From: an uncultured Lachnospiraceae bacterium
GTDB taxonomy: Bacteria > Bacillota > Clostridia > Lachnospirales > Lachnospiraceae
NCBI GenBank assembly: GCA_910586315.1
Contig: CAJUIP010000011.1
Coordinates: 1-64,000, forward strand
DNA: 64,000 nt
Direction of reading: 5' to 3'
The notes beneath the pieces are model-generated. The model was given only the letters and a program-made list of their open reading frames with translations. It did not search any database and had not been told where the DNA came from. Each line of letters begins with the position of its first letter. The stretch's first letter is position 1. Below are positions 57,357-64,000 of the stretch, piece after piece. The position numbers and the translations under genes are program-made.

Positions 57357-57998
57357 TTATGCCCTCCGGGACGCTGCCAGTTTGCAGATCGGCTTCCCCT
57401 CAGAACAAAATTTCATTTCATATTCTGTCATAACATTCCCCGCTGCCATAGGACTGCGGTGCAAATCAAAAGTATGTTCCTTCACCTTCCAGCCAGCTTC
57501 CGAAATGGATTCCAGCGAATAGCGGAATAAATCCTGATTATCCGTTTTAAATTCAATGATTCCATCCGTTTTGAGGATTTTATCATAAACAGCCAGAAAA
57601 CGGCCTGAGGTCAGACGCCGCTTCGCATGACGGTCCTTAGGCCATGGATCAGAAAAATTCAGGTAAATTCGGTCCACCTCAGAAGGCGCGAACACCTCTT
57701 CCAGTTCCAGTGCGTCCAGCCGCATAAAATAAATATTGGACAATTCCATTTCCGCCCGCTTCTGAAGCCCTCGCAGCAATACACTGGAATACCGTTCAAT
57801 CCCCACATAATTAACATCCGGGTTTTTTTCTGCCAGCTCCATAATAAATTTTCCTTTTCCCATTCCCACTTCAATGCGAATGGGATTACCATTTCCAAAA
57901 AGCGTATGCCATTTTCCCTTTAAGTTCTTTGGATTCCGGACCACATACGGGCTTTCTGCGATTTGCTCTTCTGCGCCTTTAATATGGCGTAATCTCAT
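57357..57998 (-). CDS. trmB: tRNA (guanine-N7)-methyltransferase
   Basis: 213 aa covering the TrmB family. The SAM-binding block IRIEVGMGKGKFIMELA is near residue 42, with GIERYSSVLL, LNFSDPWPKDRHAKRRLT (the signature) near 115 and the C-terminal TEYEMKF. It makes m7G46 in tRNA. It is on the same strand as trxA, about 55 bases from the 45-aa gene. Confidence 0.95.
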   Translation of the reverse strand: MRLRHIKGAEEQIAESPYVVRNPKNLKGKWHTLFGNGNPIRIEVGMGKGKFIMELAEKNPDVNYVGIERYSSVLLRGLQKRAEMELSNIYFMRLDALELEEVFAPSEVDRIYLNFSDPWPKDRHAKRRLTSGRFLAVYDKILKTDGIIEFKTDNQDLFRYSLESISEAGWKVKEHTFDLHRSPMAAGNVMTEYEMKFCSEGKPICKLAASRRA

Positions 57999-58212
57999 AT
58001 TGGTTCCCCCTTATCTTTTACATTCTATCATTTTCATTCTGTATTTGCAAGATTCCATTTTTCATCTGTTATTTTTTCAAAAAAGCGGAATAATTTCATA
58101 AAAGTTCACAAAATGTTGATGCAAAATTTTATTTCTTCCATTATAATGAAGATAGTGAGTGAATATTTTACTGTATATTAGGCGGAATAAGGATAAAAAT
58201 GGAGGAAAATGT

Positions 58213-59013
58213 ATGGCAAAGATGGATAATCCCGAAAGCTGGAAAAAAATACAAAGAAGCATCCAGGAAACAGAACGGCTGATAGGGCAGAAAAAATATA
58301 ATCTCTCCATAGTCAAAGCCTGTCAGACCATGGAATACATGGTAAAGCTGCAGTGCGATAAGGCCGGAATTGTACAAGGCCCCACAGAAACCATGATTCG
58401 GAAACTTTACGATGGAGGATGGGTTTCCAAGTCCACTGCGGAACATTATCTCCTAATCCTTTCCATAGGAAATAAGGCATCAAAGGACGGAGATGCCAGC
58501 GCTTCCAACGCCAATCAGGCTTATCATATTCTGTCTCAGGAAATCCATTCCTTTGCTGAGGCGGATAAGCCCCAGAAACCGCGCAAACCAACTGGAAACC
58601 AGCCCAGCCGAAGTCGAAAAAAGAGAGAAAAGAATAGTTTGAACAGCGCCGACCTGTTAAAGCTTTTAATCCCTGCGGCGCTTATCCTTATCCTGATCTG
58701 CGTGATTATTATTTTTACGCCGAAAAAGACTCCAACTAACGAAACCACGGAAGCCCCGCAGACCACAGAAGAAACCACGGAAGCCCCGCAGACCACAGAA
58801 GCGCCTACGGAGACATCAACGGAAGCCGTGGTTTATAAAACCACAACCACTTTAAACGTCCGCAAGGGGCCATCTACGGATTCCGACCGGATCGGTAAGC
58901 TGGATCCCGGCGTAACTGTCAATTACACAGGAGATTATGATGATTCCTGGGCAATCATCCAATATAATGGCCAGGAAGCCTACGTTTCAAAAGAATATCT
59001 GACAACCGAGTAA
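58213..59013 (+). CDS. Membrane protein with N-terminal helical domain and SH3b domain
   Basis: 266 aa. Residues 1-110 are a helical bundle resembling HEPN/DUF4145-like domains (WKKIQRSIQETERLI..., SIVKACQTMEYMV). A basic linker leads to one membrane helix (about 155-177). A Thr/Glu/Pro spacer of repeated TTEAPQT units follows, and an SH3b domain (NVRKGPSTDSDRIGKL) ends the protein. The SH3 part should be outside and may bind peptidoglycan. GGAGG lies before the ATG at 58213. It resembles sensors that report on the cell wall; the function is inference. Confidence 0.75.
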   Translation: MAKMDNPESWKKIQRSIQETERLIGQKKYNLSIVKACQTMEYMVKLQCDKAGIVQGPTETMIRKLYDGGWVSKSTAEHYLLILSIGNKASKDGDASASNANQAYHILSQEIHSFAEADKPQKPRKPTGNQPSRSRKKREKNSLNSADLLKLLIPAALILILICVIIIFTPKKTPTNETTEAPQTTEETTEAPQTTEAPTETSTEAVVYKTTTTLNVRKGPSTDSDRIGKLDPGVTVNYTGDYDDSWAIIQYNGQEAYVSKEYLTTE

Positions 59014-59023
59014 AAAATGCAAA

Positions 59024-59068
59024 AGATCCCGACCGGAATCTTAAATTACATGTTTCCGGTCAGGATCT
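59024..59068. terminator. Bidirectional terminator
   Basis: AAGATCCCGACCGGAA and TTTCCGGTCAGGATCTT form a long imperfect stem between the convergent SH3b gene and LysR regulator. The right arm overlaps the LysR stop region. Poly-A on the left and T-rich sequence on the right fit both directions. Confidence 0.65.
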
Positions 59069-59955
59069 TCTTCTCTGAAATATTCGCACATATAATTAAG
59101 GAAGTCTTCCACCAGAGGTTTTTCTTTTGCCTGTTCAAACTCTGTCACCAGCACATCTCTTTGGCAGACCGGATATCGAATGGGAATCAGCGCTACTCTG
59201 GGCCCTGGCGCCCCGCCCCAGGATTTTTCCGGCCAAAAACCGATTCCCAAGCCTGCAGCAATCAGGTTTCTTATGGATTCCGGGCTGTTGCTCTCAAAGA
59301 TCATCTGCGGCCTCACCCCAGCCTGGCGAAAAAAGTCATCGCAAATGCTGCGAAGCTGCCACCCATGTCCAAGCCTGATATATCCCTCTTCCCGAAGCTC
59401 TCTCAAATCCACAAATTTTTTTTCCGCCAAAGGAGAATTCACCGGAACTGCAAGAAAAATCTGTTCATTTAATATCTCCTGCCGGATAGCTCCCTCCGGC
59501 AGCATTGGCTTTTCCTCCGGATCCGTCTTCTGAACAGCGGCTCGGGAATCAATATGGATATCACATGAATCTGTAATTTCCAACTGGGATACCTGAAATT
59601 TCACATCCGGATGCCGCCCCCGGTAAGCGATAATACAGTTTGTAATAAAGGGGGATGCGGCGAAAAAATTCAGGTAAATCGTCTGTTTGGACGAATAAAC
59701 CGATTCCCAAAGCTCATCCTTTAAATTATCAATAGATTCCATTATGGGGAACAGACGCTTTTCCAGAAGTTTTCCCTGTTCATTGAGATAAATATGGTGG
59801 TTCTTACGGTCAAACAGCTTCACGCCCAGTTCATTTTCCAGCCGTTTGATGGACTGGGAAAGAGCCGGCTGTGCTATGTGAAGCTCCTCTGCCGCCCTGG
59901 TCAGATTTCCATAACGTGCGGCCTCCAGAAAATAACGAAACTGCAATAACTCCAT
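59041..59955 (-). CDS. LysR-family transcription regulator
   Basis: 304 aa. An N-terminal winged helix-turn-helix (RYGNLTRAAEELHIAQPALSQSIKRLENELGVKLF) and a C-terminal substrate-binding domain typical of LysR proteins. The gene is divergent from the V-type ATPase operon, with about 190 bases between starts. LysR proteins commonly regulate a divergent neighbour, so control of the ATPase operon is possible. No inducer can be told. Confidence 0.92.
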   Translation of the reverse strand: MELLQFRYFLEAARYGNLTRAAEELHIAQPALSQSIKRLENELGVKLFDRKNHHIYLNEQGKLLEKRLFPIMESIDNLKDELWESVYSSKQTIYLNFFAASPFITNCIIAYRGRHPDVKFQVSQLEITDSCDIHIDSRAAVQKTDPEEKPMLPEGAIRQEILNEQIFLAVPVNSPLAEKKFVDLRELREEGYIRLGHGWQLRSICDDFFRQAGVRPQMIFESNSPESIRNLIAAGLGIGFWPEKSWGGAPGPRVALIPIRYPVCQRDVLVTEFEQAKEKPLVEDFLNYMCEYFREEDPDRKHVI

Positions 59956-60085
59956 ATCGTATACCTGTATCCTGTTTTTTCCTGTAACTGTGTTTCCGTC
60001 AGACTCTTGTTAATAGCTGTGATGGTGCAAAACAGTTATCCGTTCTTTATAACTTCAACCTTATAGTAGCATAAATATTATATAT

Positions 60086-60113
60086 TTGAATTGAATAAAA
60101 AACAAGCTATATT
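60086..60113 (+). promoter_or_regulatory. Promoter of the V-type ATPase operon
   Basis: TTGAAT (60086-60091), a 16-bp spacer and TATATT (60108-60113), about 36 bases before the first ATG. The AT-rich upstream stretch (AATATTATATATTTGAA) could help polymerase or regulator binding. Confidence 0.55.
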
Positions 60114-60148
60114 ATATCAGATGGGATGAAAGAAGGGAGTAATGACAC

Positions 60149-60460
60149 ATGAACACGATCATCGAAAAACTCTCCCAAATTGAGGAGAAATCCAATAAAA
60201 TCATCGCTGATGGCACTGCCAAAAAAAAAGCCATTGCCGCAGAATATGAGAAGCGCTCCAAAAACTTTAGCGAAAATTTAGCGGCACAAACCGAACAAAA
60301 GCTGAGTGCCCTTCGCTCTCATATGGAGCAGGATATGAATGCCAGGCTGTCCGCCCAGGAGCAGGATGCTTCCGATGCTGTTTCCCGTCTGGAACGTCAT
60401 TATAAAACCCGCCATGAAGACTATGTGGAGCGGCTGTTCCAGGCCATGATTGAGGTGTAG
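60149..60460 (+). CDS. V-type ATPase peripheral stalk subunit (G/H-like)
   Basis: 103 aa, one long charged helix with heptad pattern. Its length and place at the start of a V-type ATPase operon fit the G/H-type peripheral stalk subunit, which links the catalytic head to the membrane part. GAAGGGAG precedes the ATG. Subunit C follows after three bases. Naming rests mostly on context. Confidence 0.75.
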   Translation: MNTIIEKLSQIEEKSNKIIADGTAKKKAIAAEYEKRSKNFSENLAAQTEQKLSALRSHMEQDMNARLSAQEQDASDAVSRLERHYKTRHEDYVERLFQAMIEV

Positions 60461-60463
60461 CTT

Positions 60464-61525
60464 ATGGGAAACCTGATGACATACAGCGCCATTGCCGCTA
60501 AAATAAGTGCCATGCGGAGCCGCCTTCTCACCAAAGAGGACTTTTCCCGGCTGGCTTTTTTAGACAGCCTGCCTGAGGCAGCGGAAGCTTTAAAAAACCA
60601 TCCGTCTTATGGACAGGTGTTTCTGAATACCGATGCTGTAAATATGCGCCGGGCAGAAATTGAACAGCTTCTCCGGCTTTCCTTATACCAGGACTATTCC
60701 TCTCTGTATCGCTTTGCATCCATGAAGCAGCGAAAATTCCTGGACCTTTATTTCATGCATTTTGAAATTGATATTCTGAAAAAATGTCTGCGGGATGCCG
60801 CCTCTAACAGGAAATCCGAACTGGATTTAAGTATTTTTGAGGACTTTTTCCATTGCCATTCTAAACTGGATCTTATAGGGCTTGCCGAATGTATCTCCAT
60901 CAGAGAATTTGTAGACAGGCTGAGCGGCTCCTATTACTATGAGCCTCTGAAAAATTTATATGACCAGGGAGTTTCCTCCCTGTTTGATTATGAATCGGCC
61001 CTGGATATCTTATACTTTATCCTTCTCTGGGAAAACCTTGAAAAGACTCTTACGTCCAGAGATCTAAATGCTGTGAAAGAATGCATCGGAGAGGAAATCG
61101 ATCTTTTAAATCTGGAATGGCTGTCCCGTGCGAAGCAGCATTACCATTTATCCGGGAACGCCATCCTGAACTTTCTGATTCCTGTTTACTACCGGCTGAG
61201 GAAAAGCCAGATACAGGAAATGGCTGCCGCAGATTCTCTGGAGCAATTTCTCCGGATTCTGAAGACTACCCGCTACGGGAACAAGATTTCCGGGGAGCAG
61301 ACGGCTCTTTCCAGTCAGGGAAACCAGACGTTTAAGCTTTTATTTCGCTCCCTGTTGGATACCGTTTACCAGGCTTCTGGGAGAAAAAATCCATATTCGG
61401 CAGCGATTATAAACAGTTATTTTTATTTTAAAGAAGAGGAAATACGGAAGCTCATCACGGTTATCGAGGGCATCCGATATAAGCTGGGTGGGAAAGAAAT
61501 TCTTTCCTGTCTGGCAGAAAGTTAG
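60464..61525 (+). CDS. ntpC: V-type ATPase subunit C
   Basis: 353 aa, all-helical, of the V-ATPase AC39/d family. YSAIAAKISAMRSRLLT at the N terminus and the repeated three-helix pattern (RRAEIEQLLR, ENLEKTL) are typical. It caps the membrane ring and joins it to the central shaft. It lies three bases after the stalk gene and 16 bases before subunit I. Confidence 0.82.
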   Translation: MGNLMTYSAIAAKISAMRSRLLTKEDFSRLAFLDSLPEAAEALKNHPSYGQVFLNTDAVNMRRAEIEQLLRLSLYQDYSSLYRFASMKQRKFLDLYFMHFEIDILKKCLRDAASNRKSELDLSIFEDFFHCHSKLDLIGLAECISIREFVDRLSGSYYYEPLKNLYDQGVSSLFDYESALDILYFILLWENLEKTLTSRDLNAVKECIGEEIDLLNLEWLSRAKQHYHLSGNAILNFLIPVYYRLRKSQIQEMAAADSLEQFLRILKTTRYGNKISGEQTALSSQGNQTFKLLFRSLLDTVYQASGRKNPYSAAIINSYFYFKEEEIRKLITVIEGIRYKLGGKEILSCLAES

Positions 61526-61541
61526 AAAGGGGGTATGGCCC

Positions 61542-63476
61542 GTGATTGAACCAATGAGTTTCATCAGTATCTCCGGACCAAAGGATGAATTCGACCATAT
61601 GGTCAACGAAATTTTGTCCAACTATGAAATCCATCTGGAGGATGCACTTACAGAATTAAAATCTGCATCCAAGCTGGTCTCCTTTCCCGGAACCAATCCA
61701 TACCGGGATCCGTATGAAAAGGGAAAGAGGCTGTTGGCCCAATATGAAAATCTGTATACTATAAAAAATCCGTCTGCGGCCCGGGAGCCATCCATGACCA
61801 TAAATGAAGCTTCCGCTTTTCTGGAGAAAACGGACCAGGATATACAGGAATATGGCAGGAAAAAAGAGGAATTGAACGAAAAGGTAAAGGCTCTCCATGC
61901 TTCCTATGAGCTGGTTCATCTTTTCGAGGGGCTGGATTTCAACATCCCCGCCATTCTTCAGTTCCGGCATGTAAAATACCGTTTTGGCCGGATTCTGAAG
62001 GCATTATATCCACAGCTTGAGAGCTTTGCAGAAACCTCTGATGATACGATTTTATGTAAGTGCCATGAGACAGAGCATTATATTTCTCTGCTTTATTTTG
62101 TACCGGAGGTCGTTTCTGAGCGAATCGACGCCGCTTTCTCATCTCTTCAGTTCGAGCAGATTTTCCTTCCCGACGAATACGACGGCACCCCGAAGGAAGA
62201 AGCGGAAAGACTTCAGAAGGAACTGGCAGAAAGTAAAGCGCTGTATGAATCGCTTGAGGAGGAAGAGCATAAATACTTCCTGAACTGCCAGGCAGGCCTC
62301 CAGACAGCCATGACTGTTTTGGAATCCTATTACACCAATTTCAATATACGCCGGTATGCGGCTCTGACCAATGAAAAAGAACACCCTTTCTACATTCTCT
62401 GCGGCTGGATGGCCTCAGAGGAAGCGGCAAGACTTCAGGAACAGCTGCGTTCTGAGCCCAACACCTTCCTTGTCATTGAAGGAGGAAAAGATCATGTGAC
62501 CAGCACTCCCCCCACAAAGCTTAAAAATCCGCCTCTTTTAAGACCGTTTGAAATGTTTGTAAAAATGTACGGCCTTCCGGCCTATGGGGAATTTGATCCA
62601 ACTCTGTTAATCGCCATAACGTATTCCATCTTCTTTGGCTTCATGTTCGGGGACGCGGGGCAGGGACTTTTGCTTTGCATCAGCGGCTTCCTTCTTTACA
62701 AAATGAAAGGGCTGAATCTGGCGGCCATTGTCTCCTGCTGCGGCTTTTTCTCTGCCATATTTGGATTTATGTTCGGCAGTGTATTCGGATTTGAGGATAT
62801 CATTCCGGCGCTATGGCTAAAGCCTGCCGCCGCCATGACAACGCTTCCCTTTGTGGGCCGTTTAAACACAGTATTTATAGTGGCTATCGCCGTCGGTATG
62901 GGCGTTATTCTTCTTACCATGGCGCTCAATATGATCATAAGCTTCAAAAACCGAGATACCGAAAAAACATGGTTTGACACCAACGGCCTGGCCGGATTTA
63001 TTTTTTACTTCAGTCTGGCCGCCACCATTTTCCTTTATATGAGCGGAAATGCCCTTCCAGCCACAGTGATTCTGGTAATCATGTTCCTTATCCCTCTTTT
63101 GCTCATTTTCCTGAAGGAACCGCTTACCGCGATGGTTGAAAAGCGCTCGGAAAAAATTTCCGGCGGCCTTGGCATGTTTTTTGTAGAAGGATTTTTTGAA
63201 CTGTTTGAGGTTCTTTTAAGCTACTTTTCCAACACCCTTTCGTTTGTCCGTGTGGGCGCCTTCGCGGTAAGCCACGCAGCCATGATGGAAGTTGTTTTGA
63301 TGTTAGCAGGCGCTGAAACAGGAAACTTAAATCTTCTTGTGGTGATATTAGGAAACTTGTTCGTCTGCGGAATGGAGGGCCTGATTGTGGGAATCCAGGT
63401 ACTCCGTCTGGAATATTATGAATTATTCAGCCGCTTCTATAAAGGAACCGGACACGAATTTAAACCATCATTTTAA
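61542..63476 (+). CDS. ntpI: V-type ATPase subunit I (a)
   Basis: 644 aa. A soluble N-terminal half (residues about 1-330) with long coiled helices, and a C-terminal half of seven or eight membrane helices. The conserved FGFMFGDAGQG near residue 365 and SYFSNTLSFVRVGAFAVSHA near 575 (Arg facing the ring) are family signatures. It forms the ion half-channels. The start is the GTG at 61542 (reads IEPMSFISI) with AAAGGGGGT upstream; earlier in-frame starts fall inside subunit C. Confidence 0.93.
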   Translation: MIEPMSFISISGPKDEFDHMVNEILSNYEIHLEDALTELKSASKLVSFPGTNPYRDPYEKGKRLLAQYENLYTIKNPSAAREPSMTINEASAFLEKTDQDIQEYGRKKEELNEKVKALHASYELVHLFEGLDFNIPAILQFRHVKYRFGRILKALYPQLESFAETSDDTILCKCHETEHYISLLYFVPEVVSERIDAAFSSLQFEQIFLPDEYDGTPKEEAERLQKELAESKALYESLEEEEHKYFLNCQAGLQTAMTVLESYYTNFNIRRYAALTNEKEHPFYILCGWMASEEAARLQEQLRSEPNTFLVIEGGKDHVTSTPPTKLKNPPLLRPFEMFVKMYGLPAYGEFDPTLLIAITYSIFFGFMFGDAGQGLLLCISGFLLYKMKGLNLAAIVSCCGFFSAIFGFMFGSVFGFEDIIPALWLKPAAAMTTLPFVGRLNTVFIVAIAVGMGVILLTMALNMIISFKNRDTEKTWFDTNGLAGFIFYFSLAATIFLYMSGNALPATVILVIMFLIPLLLIFLKEPLTAMVEKRSEKISGGLGMFFVEGFFELFEVLLSYFSNTLSFVRVGAFAVSHAAMMEVVLMLAGAETGNLNLLVVILGNLFVCGMEGLIVGIQVLRLEYYELFSRFYKGTGHEFKPSF

Positions 63477-63521
63477 AATGAATTTTTTTATAAGAAGAAA
63501 TTTTGAAGGAGGTCAAACATC

Positions 63522-63950
63522 ATGACAATTACAGTAAAAATACTTTTAACCGCCGCGCTGATTCTGAGCATTGCTGTTCCTTTCGGCGCATTCGCCGCAG
63601 GGGAAAAGACAAAAGGCAGATATAAAGCGGCAATTGCTGCCAATGCTTTCTTATTTTTCGGCACCATGGTATTTGCCGTCTGCGTCCTGTTTAGCGGAAA
63701 TGCCTATGCAGCAGAGACAGCCTCTGCCGCTGGAAACGCCGCGGGTCTTGGATATATTGCCGCAGCCCTCTCCACCGGGCTTTCCTGTATCGGCGGCGGT
63801 CTTGCCGTATCAGCTGCAGCTTCTGCTGCCCTGGGAGCCATCAGTGAGGATTCTTCCATTCTTGGTAAGTCCTTAATCTTCGTTGGACTGGCCGAGGGCG
63901 TGTGCCTGTACGGGTTGATTATTTCCTTTATGATTATTGGTAAACTTTAA
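63522..63950 (+). CDS. ntpK: V-type ATPase subunit K (c-ring proteolipid)
   Basis: 142 aa with four hydrophobic segments in two hairpins. The second hairpin carries the ion-binding Glu in FVGLAEGVCLYGL; the first shows no acidic residue at the matching place (it begins with a signal-like segment). It forms the rotating ring. AAGGAGG precedes the ATG. H+ or Na+ specificity cannot be settled from this alone. Confidence 0.88.
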   Translation: MTITVKILLTAALILSIAVPFGAFAAGEKTKGRYKAAIAANAFLFFGTMVFAVCVLFSGNAYAAETASAAGNAAGLGYIAAALSTGLSCIGGGLAVSAAASAALGAISEDSSILGKSLIFVGLAEGVCLYGLIISFMIIGKL

Positions 63951-63964
63951 TCAGGGTCTGTGCC

Positions 63965-64000
63965 ATGAGAATGTATTTAATCAGCGACAACACCGATACG
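63965..64000 (+). CDS. V-type ATPase subunit F, cut by the window end
   Basis: Only 12 codons are present (MRMYLISDNTDT), matching the start of V-type ATPase subunit F and lying in the usual place after subunit K. Translation starts at ATG 63965. Confidence 0.6.
   Translation, partial: MRMYLISDNTDT

Overview
The window looks like a chromosomal stretch of a gut-type Clostridia genome, most likely Lachnospiraceae. The grounds are Firmicute-style ribosome binding sites, base composition near half GC, a V-type ATPase operon, YitT, DUF1292 and P1-peptidase genes, and monoderm-type secretion genes. This is inferred from gene content; no 16S gene or species marker is present.

Layout. (1) 1-12.6 kb holds housekeeping and metabolic genes: an HD-LarE fusion, a membrane metallophosphoesterase, an M20 amidohydrolase, a tandem pair of amidohydrolases whose second member has lost its metal ligands, a DUF5684 membrane protein, a lipoprotein, a P1-family peptidase, YitT and a NADAR protein. 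(2) 13.1-43.25 kb is one long leftward (minus-strand) block. It starts at a good promoter near 43.28-43.31 kb and encodes a partner-switching kinase (RsbW-like), DUF1292, a STAS protein and a CPBP protease. A type IV secretion-like machine follows: VirD4, two VirB6 paralogues, a VirB3-VirB4 fusion, a VirB2-like pilin and two single-pass surface proteins. Then come lipoproteins, a lipid/protein-kinase-fold protein interrupted by an in-frame amber codon, a cNMP-binding SpoIIE phosphatase, an MBL-fold hydrolase, a CHASE2 class III cyclase, a GT2 glycosyltransferase and a membrane protein, and last two repeat-rich secreted proteins. No relaxase is visible, so this looks like a secretion or surface apparatus tied to cyclic-nucleotide and partner-switching signalling rather than an ordinary conjugative element. 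(3) 43.5-45.8 kb is a divergent LytTR/GHKL two-component system. (4) 45.8-56.4 kb is an integrated filamentous-phage (inovirus-like) element in the 3' end of a tRNA-Lys(CUU) gene. It has a 43-bp duplicated att core, a decayed integrase tail from an earlier related element at its left edge, an XRE repressor with its operator, a long structured leader RNA, small coat-like membrane proteins, a Zot/pI ATPase, a rolling-circle Rep and a tyrosine integrase. (5) 56.8-64 kb holds trxA with a 45-aa partner gene, trmB, a membrane SH3 protein, a LysR regulator and the first five genes of a V-type ATPase operon.

How the parts may work together. In the large block a cyclase makes a cyclic nucleotide, and a SpoIIE-type phosphatase with a cyclic-nucleotide-binding domain could sense it and dephosphorylate the STAS protein. 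The STAS protein would compete for the RsbW-like kinase encoded at the start of the same block. The members are recognised from motifs; the circuit is inference. Small palindromic repeats of two families are scattered through the window, one inside the loop of a terminator.
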